NCBI GenBank assembly: GCA_023238725.1
Contig: CM041540.1
Coordinates: forward strand, 1,494,001 to 1,558,000
DNA from: Scortum barcoo
Taxonomy: Eukaryota; Chordata; Actinopteri; Centrarchiformes; Terapontidae
DNA length: 64,000 nt
Direction: 5' to 3'
Below the pieces are notes generated by a model. That model did no database searches and was not told where the DNA came from. It saw only the letters and a program-made list of their open reading frames with translations. Positions 1 to 10,644 of this stretch are shown piece after piece (position 1 is the first letter of the stretch; each line of letters begins with the position of its first letter). The position numbers were made by a program, and so were the translations under genes.

Positions 1-55
1 CTAACTGCAGTATGGCACACTGATTTCTGGTGTTTAATGTGTTTTTGCTCCACAG

Positions 56-3000
56 AAAAAAGAAAAGAAAACCTTTATCACAAGATGAAAAGTGCCCAAG
101 ACTGTGAGTGTCCACATTCTGCATTTCTAAACCTAAACTGACACACAGCAATTCACAGATCGTATTTTGGATTGATTGATGGAGAGGTTTTTCTGAATTT
201 TATTAAGAGAATAGTTAATTAGAGAAACTTATTGGTACTTAGTAGTCTGTCGCTTCTTCACACATTAGATGCTGTTAGATTAATTCGTCATTAGAGCCGA
301 GCTTCAGGGAAAAGAGCATGTTATAAAATGTTTGGCACACATTGTTTTTATTGATATATCTCTATTAATGCTCTCTCTCTATCAGGGACAAACACCACCA
401 TCCAATCTTTCATGATCAAAGAAAACCAGCAGGTGATCGACAGCAAATACTGCCTGAGAGATGAATGTGGGTAAGTGAAGAAAGATAAAAAAACACCAGA
501 ATTATTATGTCATCTGTGTGTTACAGCAGTAAAATACACGTGAATGTAGAGTAATAATCCAAAAACATCATATAGTATAATAGTAAAACACTGACAGGTC
601 CATTTGACTGTAGATTAAGTACTTTTACCTTTGAAACTTGAAGAAAATTTTGCCAATAATACTTCAGATTATTGTATTTGTAGTGGAGTATTTCACAATG
701 TGGTATTAGTACATTTACTAAAGGGTTTGAATTTGTCTTCCATCCCTGTTGAACAGCTTGTATAAATGTTTTTTAGCAGGATTTATTGATCTCACTGTGT
801 TATTCTCAGGCCTGGTCGATACGTCTACAGAGTTCCCATCAGCCAGTTTGTCCCCGTTAACATGAGAGTCACTCTGCTCATGAAGTAAGTCATGACTGCA
901 AAAACCAAAAACACTCTCGTCTAAAACACCTCCAACAAAATGGTTTACATTTTGTTATTTGAAATCTCTTAGAAATATCAGCTTCTTAGCTCACATGTAA
1001 ATGTGTCCAACTGCATACTACATACAAACTCTTACTGTATTTTGAGTGAATATAATAATTAACGTAGAGAGACACTTTGATGTTTTCATGTAAAAAACAT
1101 TTTTCTAATTGTATTTATTTTGTGTTCGTGTTGAAGTCTTTACATTAACATTTTGGGTTCATTGAGCTGATTTGTCTCAGTTGTGTTGTTTTTAGAATCT
1201 AAGACTGAAGACTTGGCAGTAAATGAAAAATAATGCCATATTTTTATTTCTGTGCAGTTCGACAGAGCTGCTGGTGGTTTATCTGTGCAGCTTTGATGAA
1301 TCAGCCGCCTGCTCCGCCCTGCTGGACATTAACACCGTCACTGGGATCAGATACCCGTCAAACACACAGGTAAATGTGACAATATCTTTCTTTTCTCTGG
1401 GTCATCAAGCTGTGAACTGAAAACGGTAAATTGGACGTCCATGTTTGAAATGTGATGGAAAACCACACACGTTTGGATGAGTTTGTGTGTGTGTGTGTCG
1501 TGTTCGAGGGTCTCTGAGGTTCCAGTCCATCGACTCAGTTACCGTTAATAATGCAGGACGTGTTGGGAAACACTGATGAATAATGGATGTCCGGCAGGGT
1601 TTCCCTCACATCAGGACGAGGACATGCTAATCACAGCACGCTAATCCATGACAAGAACGCCAATCCAACAGTTATATCACATAACGGAAAGTACTCAGAT
1701 CTTTAACTGAAGTAAAAGTAGAAAATAACACAGTGGTAAAATAAAGTAAAAGTCCTGAATTCAAAAGTTACAGAACTACAAAAGCATCAACATCAAAATG
1801 TGCTGAAAATATCAACAGTTAAAGAACATTATAAATCATTACATTATAAATTGTGTGTTATGTATAAGCAGCACCATGATTAATGTATTAGTTTATTATA
1901 TTTTGTGTTCATAATCTGAATCTATGAAGTCACTTCTAACTCCAGCTGTCAAAGTATATGGTGGAGTAAAAAGTACAATATTTCTCTCTTAAATGTGATG
2001 AAGTAAAAGTATAAAAGCAGCAGAAAACAGAAATGAAGTACCAGTACCTAAAATTAGGTGCAAGTATTGTATTATATTGTGTTATATTACATCACTAAAA
2101 GTCAAGTTAAAATGAGGCTCAGTAGTGTGTGTGGCCTCCACGTGCCTGTATGACCTCCCTACAACGCCTGGGCATGCTCCTGATGAGGTGGCGGATGGTC
2201 TCCTGAGGGATCTCCTCCCAGACCTGGACTAAAGCATCCGCCAACTCCTGGACAGTCTGATGCAGCGTGGCGTTGGTGGATGGAGCGAGACATGATGTCC
2301 CAGATGTGCTCAATTGGATTCAGGTCTGGGGAACAGGGCGGGCCAGTCCATAGCATCAATGCCTTCGTCTTGCAGGAACTGCTGACACACTCCAGCCACA
2401 TGAGGTCTAGCATTGTCTTGCATTAGGAGGAACCCAGGGCCAACCGCACCAGCATATGGTCTCACAAGGGGTCTGCTGCTGGGTTGTTGCCCTCCTACGG
2501 CCTCCTCCACGTCTCCTGATGTACTGGCCTGTCTCCTGGTAGCGCCTCCATGCTCTGGACACTACGCTGACAGACACAGCAAACCTTCTTGCCACAGCTC
2601 GCATTGACGCATGTGCCATCCTGGATGAGCTGCACTACCTGAGCCACTTGTGTGGGTTGTAGACTCCGTCTCATGCTACCACTAGAGTGAAAGCACCACC
2701 AGCATTCAAAAGTGACCAAAACATCAGCCAGAAAGCATAGGAACTGAGAAGTGGTCTGTGGTCACCACCTGCAGAACCACTCCTTTATTGGGGGTGTCTT
2801 GCTAATTGCCTATAATTTCCACCTGTTGTCTCTATTCCATTTGCACAACAGCATGTGAAATTGATTGTCAATCAGTGTTGCTTCCTAAGTGGACAGTTTG
2901 ATTTCACAGAAGTGTGATTGACTTTGGAGTTACATTGTGTTGTTTAAGTGTTCCCTTTATTTTTTTGAGCAGTGTATAATAGTATATATAGTATAGTAGA

Positions 3001-3744
3001 CGAAACAGGTATTTTATATAAATATTTTATATGTAACAGGTATTTTTAAGATAATCTGATTGTTTTGTTTTTAAATGTCTAGCTTAGATGTGAAATGATT
3101 TGATAGTACACTGAATATTTTTTATGTTTTGATTCAATTTGATTGTTAGACATTTCACAGACCAATTAAAACAATATTCTACAGATGAATTGATTATGAA
3201 AATAACTGTATTCTTTGAGATTCATTTAGAGTTTGCTTCAGATGAAATGATGGTTTAAATCCAAAGAGGAGTTCTGTTTAATGTGGCATCTTGTTTTATT
3301 ATAAATTGAACCTTTGTTAAATAATCGTGTTTTGTTTGTTTGCAGGGAGAACATGAATGGCCTCTTCACGTTGCTCGTCTTCATCACGGCTCGTATCACT
3401 TTCGCTCCACAGTGGCTGTAAGAAACTGATTTTTCTCTGTCTGATAGTTTAATATCACACAAACACCTGTTTTATTGTGAAAAATGCTCAATACTTACAC
3501 CATTCATGTTGTTTAAAACTGTACATTTATGTCATTAGCTAGCGAGGATGAGTTATTGGAGTTAACTGCATTTAACCTACTGCAGATTATACATTTAGTA
3601 TTTATTATATCAATAAAAATAATATAAATGCTTGTCCTCGTCTCTCCTCAGGGTCAAGCAAACTGCAGTACCGACCATAACTTTGCAGAGGCGCTCTTCA
3701 CTGATTACCACTTCAACTTCTACAGACGCTGCACAGACTCATAG
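56..3744 (+). CDS. 3' part of an unrecognised multi-exon gene (six exons)
   Basis: Six exons join in one frame and end at a TAG: 56-103, 386-470, 810-884, 1258-1369, 3346-3417, 3652-3744. All have AG acceptors and GT donors with matching phases. The gene starts upstream of the window. The readable protein begins with a basic stretch (KRKENLYHKMKSAQDW) and continues with segments such as YCLRDECGPGRYVYRVPISQ and LLVVYLCSFDESAACSALLD. It ends in GQANCSTDHNFAEALFTDYH followed by FNFYRRCTDS. Several cysteines and NST/NCST sequons would suit an extracytoplasmic domain, but no transmembrane helix is obvious here. I do not recognise the family. The 2-kb intron between exons 4 and 5 carries a Tc1-like relic. 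A candidate AATAAA lies at 4711-4716, nearly 1 kb past the stop. The exon structure is well supported; the function is unknown. Confidence 0.7.
1681..2095. repeat. Degenerate AGTAAAAGT-rich interspersed repeat
   Basis: This intronic stretch repeats AAGTAAAAGT, GGAGTAAAAAGTAC and AAGTACCAGTACC motifs typical of a very common fish repeat. Similar motifs recur at about 10030-10380, 32620-33110, 34560-34640, 37530-37700, 38450-38520 and 56600-56730. No coding content is seen. Confidence 0.5.
2103..2974 (-). mobile_element. Tc1/mariner-like DNA transposon, internally deleted and 3'-truncated
   Basis: Read on the minus strand, the relic starts with a CACTGCTCAAAAAAATAAAG-like terminus (2974 downward), next to a TA dinucleotide. 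It then encodes a helix-turn-helix segment (ASMRAVARRFAVSVSVVSRA), and further on fragments of a DDE catalytic domain: QDNARPHVAG and, in another frame, CSPDLNPIEHIWDIMSRSIH. These are hallmark Tc1 transposase motifs. The coding parts lie in different frames, and the stretch between the HTH and the second catalytic motif is much too short, so part of the transposase gene is missing. The other terminal repeat near 2100 is absent. It is a dead copy inside an intron of the upstream gene. Confidence 0.88.
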
Positions 3745-5054
3745 AAACACATTCAAATTAGTATAAAATTTAATACAGAAATGTTAAAATATTTGCTTTT
3801 CCCACTCATAGATGACAATCAGAGAAAAAGAAGCTGTCTGTCATCGCTTCTGCTTTTGTGTTTTTATGTTTTTTTAAAGCTAAAATTTTTTTTATTGTGA
3901 TAAACGTCACGTTTGCAGACGCTCAAACGAATGTTAGCGGTCAGACGTGGACTTTACTTTGACACTGAGTTATTTTCAGGTGTTGCAAGATAAAACTAAA
4001 ACATTTCTGCTACCAAAATGTCTTATAATCTGACTTTTCTCACATCTTTGCTTTTTTCTCATGAAATATTGTTGTTTTACCTTTGAAACCTACACAACCT
4101 GTAACAAGATGTTTCTCGGCCAAAAAAAGGTCAAAGGCCAGAAAAGTTGTGAACTAATGTCTTAATACTTATTAATACTACTACTACTACATACTTTAAC
4201 TTAACTACTGTGTCTGAAAAGTGACTGGAAGGAAGTAGTTTTCTGTTCTTGTTGGTCTCGGCTTGTAGTTGTTTAGATAAGGTTTCTGTGCTGTGAATTA
4301 GTGATCTCATTCTAATGGATTATATAATAGTTTGGGGATTATTTTCAATACAAGTTAAAAGAAAACAGATTTTATTTTTAAGAATTATAAAACTTCTAAG
4401 AGAAAAGCCAATATTTTTAGTGTCAGAGTTTTGGTTTTCATACTTTAGTTGTTACTTGTAATTTATCGTTAAAAAACAAAACCCAGAAAAACCTTCATAT
4501 ATCAAAAATGTGTAATGTACCTCAATCTCTAACAGTAATTAAAGAGAAGAATAAAAAGCAAACAAGATGTGTAACTAGTCCGACTGATGCAAAATGTTAA
4601 AGTTACTTATTTAAAAAGTCATTTTTCATTTCTGTGTTAAAATGAATCTTGTCTGCCTGCTCTGCTTTACAGGAAATGAAAACGAATGAACACAGAGGTG
4701 GAAGAAGTTTAATAAAATGTATAAAATTTCATTGCATCTGTATTGACTTAAAATTCAAAAATTAAAAATGTTGACTTTAAGGGGACTTTTATTGAGAAAA
4801 TTCACCCCTCCCTCAGCCTCTTACTTTGGACGTCCATGTCTTTCTGTAAATTTATTTCCAATACTGACCTTAAAGTTGTTTCCTCAAAGTAAACACTCAA
4901 AATTTTTGGTTCCCACAACGCTGCAGGGCGTCAGGTTGGGTCGTCACCGAAATGTTAAAGAGGTGACAGTTAATTGTAAACAACTGTATGTATATGAACA
5001 TAACTTTAAGAGACATGGTGGGTTTTCATTAACTCCCTCTGCTGTACACACACA

Positions 5055-5092
<38 letters not shown>

Positions 5093-5112
5093 CACACACA
5101 CACACACACATG

Positions 5113-5147
<35 letters not shown>

Positions 5148-5170
5148 ACACTCTCTGATGACTAATTCAG
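3745..5170. other. Intergenic stretch with no gene
   Basis: AT-rich sequence between the stop of the first gene and the first exon of the coiled-coil gene. It probably contains the 3' UTR of the upstream gene, with AATAAA at 4711-4716. It ends in a long interrupted CA microsatellite. A 144-codon open frame here reads mostly threonine-histidine repeats and is not a gene. Confidence 0.6.
5048..5152. repeat. Interrupted (CA)n microsatellite
   Basis: About 100 bases of CA dinucleotides with single interruptions (TTG, ATG, TCA). It ends about 20 bases before the candidate acceptor of the next exon. Confidence 0.95.
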
Positions 5171-6472
5171 GTGGAGGAGGTGCTGCAGAAACACCAAACT
5201 AATGAGGTGTCTGAGACAAACGTCTCGGCTGCAGACGAAGGTAAAGTTGCACACAAACAAACAGGATGGATGTTCAGCTCACTGTGAGTATCTGCATGTT
5301 TAAATAAATTCACTTTTTCTACAGAAACATGTTTGAAACTTTGAGCTCAAACTGAGTTAACTTTATGTGTCATAGTTCATTCATTATATTGATGTATTTG
5401 GTGCAAAAAAGAAATTTCTAAAATGAGAGGAGAAATTCCTCAGAAGGTGAAGAACTGATGGATCATAGCATCATTTCATGATCATTTTTTATGGGTGTGA
5501 ATTGTTCGTAAGTTTCCATTCATGATTGACATTTTGCAGGACATAAAGTATATTCTGTTCAATCATTTGTGAGTAATTAGCTAAAACACTAAATCCCAAG
5601 TGATGGCCCTTAATGATGCTTATCTTTGTCCTTAAGAAAATCTGAAAAAGGTTGAAAATTGACAGTTGTACTACCGGTGTTTTGTTTAGATCTGGATGTT
5701 TGAATGTGAATTTAATAATATATTAAACAACCTAAAAGTTATATGAGTATTATTTGAGTTTATAATTGTCTTTTCTGGTTTCAACTTAAACAAGATACTT
5801 ATTTTTTTGCCACTGAACAGATGTTACAAACACAATATAAGATTGAAATGATAAAGTTAGAGAGATCATTTCTTAGTATGCAGAGCAATGAAGCAATGAT
5901 TAAAAGAAAAGAAAATATTAATGTTATACAGGACTGTTATACTGCACTGTAAGGTACAGAGGCTCATAATACAATTAAACAATTAGCAATTAAATGAGAG
6001 ACATCTGAAAAATAGATCAGGATATCTTCACAACTAAAAGTCACACTTATATGAAATGCACTGAACACGTTTATTCTCCCAGAAGAACACTTTGGCTTTT
6101 TATGACTTTTAGTACCACCCTCAGGACATAACGGGGTGAAAGACGAGTCAGAAAAGGCACTGACAGGAGGTCTGAAGCTGTGATATAATAATAAAACATC
6201 CTTCTGTCCAACAGCTGAAGGGGATGATTTACATTTCAACTCTAAGAAGAGATAAATTATCACTTTTTTATAGGTTGTAATGGACTCTGCAGCCTTTAGG
6301 GGGCGCTAGCAGGAAACATCGTGGTTGACAGTTATTTAACTAATAAGAAAATACGGCACAAAAAATTAAATTTGATGGCACCTTCATGGATTTCTGTGAG
6401 AAAACTGTTCATCCAAACTAAACAAAAAACAGGTGTAACGTTCAGATACAGGTAAGTAATCTCTACTCAGCA

Positions 6473-6530
<58 letters not shown>

Positions 6531-9376
6531 TGTCATCTGTCAGCCCGGCGACTGATGGACACATGTCTCCTGTCACCACGGAAACAGTCATCAGGGGAAA
6601 TTGTCGCTCTCTCTCCTCTTCTTCCAGGCTTCAGTCCTCTGAGCACATGTAATTAACTGATACTTAATCCTCTGTGTGTGTGTGTGTGTGTGTGTGTGTT
6701 GCAGGGCAGGATGGGAGGTCAACACCTCTCTCAGATTCAGGAGGAGTCGGACAGCAGAGAGCACAGGTAACATTTCTAACAGCTCTGAGTACGTCTGCCC
6801 AAAAAGTGTTTGATGCCATTAAAGTCAATTTTTTATCCATCAACCTGTTTGTTTGGCCTAAATACTGTAATGTAAAAAACTCAAAATCACTCAGTGATTT
6901 TTTAAATTAATGTGATTAATGTAAGTATTTTTAACTCTCACTGGACTAACTCTGCTGTCACACACGTTTGACCATTTTAGTGTAAAAAGATAATTCTCTA
7001 TATTTATTATTGATAACAAGTCTCACAAAAAGGCTGAACATGTCAGTCTGCCTCTCTCACTGAAGATGTAAATCTTTAAAAACACTAAAATGTAGTTTCA
7101 TGTTTTAAAACAGCTGTGGTATTTAGCAAACGAACAGGAAGAAAAATTGCTTTGTTAGGGACTATTTTCAGTGGCGGATGAATCCACATTTGGGACAAAT
7201 ATGCTGCACAAACCGATGCCACATGCTAAACTACTTTTACACTGAGCGTCCTTTATTGGGCTTTTAAAATACATAAATCACAAGAGACGATACAAAACAC
7301 AAACTCAACAATAAACAGGAACATTAAGAACACAAAACTCGAGAAGGAAACAGACACAACAATGCAAGATAAAAACAATAAAACATCATCAAGCTCCAGC
7401 TGATTCATGACTGAGCCCTCTTCAGAAACTTTGCACTTTTGGAAAAATAAGCCAGAAAAAATTATTCAATGTTTGCTAACACAGACTCACAACAGTCAAC
7501 AAGAGTCGACATTTTTAGTGTCGGTAAACAGATTACAATGCAAAAACAACAGATGTAAATAATGTAAAAAAATCCAAATATAAACTTGGATGGAAACATT
7601 CACTGTCTGCAGAGGAACTGGAAACTCAGTCTGCACCGACAATCTGATAACATTTTGTGTGTGTGTGTGTGTGTGTGATACTCTCCACCGAAGCACGACC
7701 TTGGCAGAGGGATACATTACCGTGATCAGACCCGACTGTAAACAAATCTGAATGGAAACTGGTTTACATGGAAGTGTGTATGTGTGTGTGTGTGTGTGTG
7801 TGTGTTCATTAGCTCTGCCATTCAGCACACAGATGCTGCTTGACAAGATCAGAACATGATGAAGTGAAATATGAACTCATCACTCTTTCTCTCTGTCAGT
7901 TCCTGTTTCCTGCCTCCAATCGTCCAGCAGACAGGTGCAGCAGGTAAACCAGGTGTGGACAAAGGAGAGAGACAGGAAGTGATACGTCTGTCTGACCCGG
8001 CGTCGTTGGCTCTGTACGAGCAGCAGAGGAAGCTGGAGGAAAACAGGAGTCTGCTGGAGGAGGTAAAATAACACAAACCACCACTTTTTGGCTGTTTTAT
8101 GAGCTGATGGATGAAACTGTGCCCTCTACAGGTCAGACAGAAAATGATTGTTTATGTTAGTTTAAATTATTCTGAGCAATTTATTATATCCAATTAAATA
8201 TTCAAATTTATTTAGAATTTCTAACATTTTTTTGTAACATATGTTTTTAAATTTTGTGATTTTATGTCCGTAATCAATGTTGTAGACAGTAACAAATTTG
8301 AAATACCCTTTTTAATGTAGAATTTAATGAAATTTGGAAAAAAATATGAATAATATCATAGAAAGAAAGACATCTTTGAATCCTTCAGTGGCAAATCTTG
8401 GTATTGCATGTTATACCGTTTCAGTGTAAAAAGATAATGCTGCCCTTAATTTCTCATTACACTAATACTACTAACACTAATATTTAGCTGTTCAATGTAG
8501 TTTTTATCAAACAAGGAGATGGAAATAATGCATTTGTTGGGGACTATTTTCAGCAGCGGATGAATCCACATTTGATGCTTTAGTGAATATTTGGGGGGGG
8601 GGGGGTGTGAATGTGTGATTGAGTAAAAATAAACTATAGTGTGTGTTCATGGTGATGAACAGTGAGGCTCATATATGTTTTTAAGTCTCAGATGAAGAGG
8701 AGATATCAGGCTGTGAGACAAATGCAGTGATAAGAGATATGTGTGTGTGTGTGTGCGTGCGTGCATGTGTGTTTCAGCTGACTCGTATCGAGGCCGAGCT
8801 TCTTGGGAGTCTCTGCGTCTGAACATCGAGCGACAGCAAGAAGCCGAATTTCTCCGTCAACAGGAGAACAAACTGATGAGAATGAACCTGTGTTACCTGA
8901 GCCTCAGCCAGCGTGTGGCCAAGTATGTGACACACGTTATTTACAGCAGTGATTCACAGTCATGTTAGAGCATCACTGTAAATCACAGTCCCTTATCTCC
9001 AGTTTGGTGATTGATTTAAAATCAAATCTTAATTTTTTCAGTCTTAAGTTCAAAATTCGCACTAAAATCTGACATTTTGAAACAATTAGTTTGGCGCAGT
9101 GATATTGATGGTGTGTGTTCGATCACAGTTCAGCACAGATCACAGTTGGGTGGAAACTTTGCTGTTTTTCTGGTAGATTTCGGAGCCTCAGATGGTTCCG
9201 ATCAGGATCAGAGACTCTTTTCTTCCACTTTGAGGTAACTTGGTGTTTTGTGTTGTGTCCTCTGCAGGCCGTGGGTCAGCAGCTACTTCAGGAAGTTCCC
9301 CATGCACATCTACTGCCTTCCTGTCCAGGCGGCCAATCACAAAGGCCGGAGGCGGGGCCTGAAGAAGAGGAAATGA
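5171..9376 (+). CDS. Unrecognised small coiled-coil protein with basic C-terminus; frame break in exon 4
   Basis: Exons: 5171-5240 (ATG at 5202), 6705-6766, 7900-8062, 8778-8922, 9268-9376, with AATAAA at 9434-9439. The first two exons join in frame; an in-frame ATG at 6711 (MGGQHLSQIQEESDS) is the alternative start. The protein has a charged helical segment (LYEQQRKLEENRSLLEE), continues with LTRIEAELLG, and ends in a basic tail (NHKGRRRGLKKRK). Frames do not match across exon 4: it enters in one frame and leaves in another, with CTCT at 8811-8814 as the likely site of two surplus bases. The exon lengths sum to 518, two more than a multiple of three. Using an AG at 8808-8809 as acceptor, so that the exon starts at 8810, would also keep the frame. 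I do not know the family. It lies head to tail about 1.3 kb upstream of cct2. Confidence 0.65.
6475..6529. repeat. (TG)n microsatellite
   Basis: More than 25 uninterrupted TG units in the intron before the second exon of the coiled-coil gene. A second TG run at 6673-6699 abuts the acceptor of that exon and stands where its polypyrimidine tract would be. Confidence 0.97.
7130..7245. repeat. Dispersed repeat, short copy (family with GCGGATGAATCCACATTTG)
   Basis: It shares the core GGACTATTTTCAG then GCGGATGAATCCACATTTG with copies at 8520-8680 and 34840-34990. All three lie in introns of different genes, which indicates an interspersed family. Confidence 0.7.
8400..8690. repeat. Dispersed repeat, longer copy of the same family, with a poly-G run
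   Basis: The copy contains GGGGACTATTTTCAGC, GCGGATGAATCCACATTTG, TGCTTTAGTGA and GTGTGTGTTCATGGTG in the same order as the copy near 34.9 kb. A run of 13 G follows at about 8591-8604. Confidence 0.7.
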
Positions 9377-9433
9377 TGGGACGCGGTTGAAAAATTTTGA
9401 AAATATTTTTAGTTTTGGTGTTTTTTACATGAA

Positions 9434-9439
9434 AATAAA
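9434..9439 (+). terminator. Polyadenylation signal AATAAA for the coiled-coil gene
   Basis: Canonical AATAAA 58 bases past the TGA at 9374-9376. Confidence 0.7.
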
Positions 9440-9579
9440 TCAATTGTCCTCCTTTGTTCATCATTTCTTCCTTCTGTCCTCTGTATTTCTGTATTTAAAG
9501 AACAAACAGCTGCATTCTGGACTTGATGGTTTTAAATTGTCACAGGCTTCTCTCAAAAAAGCATCTTAAAGCTAAAATT

Positions 9580-10500
9580 TAAGTTATTCAGTTACAGTAG
9601 TTTCAGAGCTTCCTGTCCACTCACAGAAGACCGAGAGCGCCACCCGCAGGACTGACTGTGAACTACAAACTTCATTTGAAGTAGTTTGATTTTAAGTCCT
9701 ACATTTAAAACTTTACTGAAGAAAAACTGAAGTTACATTGCATTTTGATATACGATAAAGAAAAGCATCACAACCGAGGAGCTGCTACAACTGACCGTGT
9801 GCTTGAAAATCTAAAAACAAAAAACTAAAATGCTTAATTGGTTATCAGAATTGTAATCAATCAATAAGTAATCTTTAAATAATCTTCGCAAATGTCCATT
9901 TTTGGAATTTTTGTTTCATTCGATTTTTTGACTGAAAGAACAAAATCTAGAGAACTGAATACAAATTGATTAAAAAGGTTCAACTTTTCTATCCTAACCC
10001 TGTAAAAGTAGGAATACTAACGCCTAAAATATTATTTATTACAGGTAAAAGTGATTAATTCAAGGTGTTATTTAATTAAAAGTACAGTATTTAAAGTAAA
10101 AGTACTACAGATTGGTTCCTTTCAAGCCATTATAGTATTATACAAATTGTGTTCTTTTATTTCTACCTTTAATAAATACCTGTTGGAGTATTTAATGTTG
10201 TAGTTGAACTACAACTAGATTAATGAGATATAGTGTGAGTTTTTTTAAGTGAAAAGTAACTATGAGTGTCACAAATGTAATGGAGTAAAAAGAACATTAT
10301 TTACCTCTCAGGTGGAGTAGAAGGACACAGTAGCAGTAAATGTAAATACTCTTGTACCTCAGAATTGCAATAGTATTTGAGTAAATGCACTCAGAGGGTT
10401 ACAGAACACACACAGGAAACATTATTTGATAGAAACAAACTTTATGTTGTGCAGTGGTTCGTGTTTAGTTTATGTGAGAACACAAAACACCACATTTGGG
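9580..10500. other. Intergenic stretch, repeat-like, no gene seen
   Basis: AT-rich DNA between the coiled-coil gene and the cct2 promoter. From about 10030 it is dominated by AAGTAAAAGTAC-type repeat motifs. Confidence 0.5.
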
Positions 10501-10519
10501 TGTATTTTTCAACACACGG

Positions 10520-10644
10520 TGGCAGCAGCGTGTTTTCCGTCATCCGCCCTGAACGCCGCAGCACGTTTTTACGTCACTGCGTCACTCCGCCGTCCAGCCC
10601 TTCTCCTGTGAGCGTGCGCGGTGTCAGCTCAGAGTCACATCATC
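10520..10644 (+). promoter_or_regulatory. cct2: GC-rich promoter and 5' UTR of cct2
   Basis: A locally GC- and CpG-rich block directly precedes the cct2 ATG. It contains TTTTTACGTCACTGCGTCAC, with ACGTCA and CGTCA half-sites for CREB/ATF-type factors, and no TATA box. This fits a housekeeping promoter. The transcription start was not determined. Confidence 0.6.

Noticed and set aside
4768..5202. 144-codon open frame
   Set aside because: More than a third is a Thr-His repeat from the CA microsatellite; the rest has no domain.
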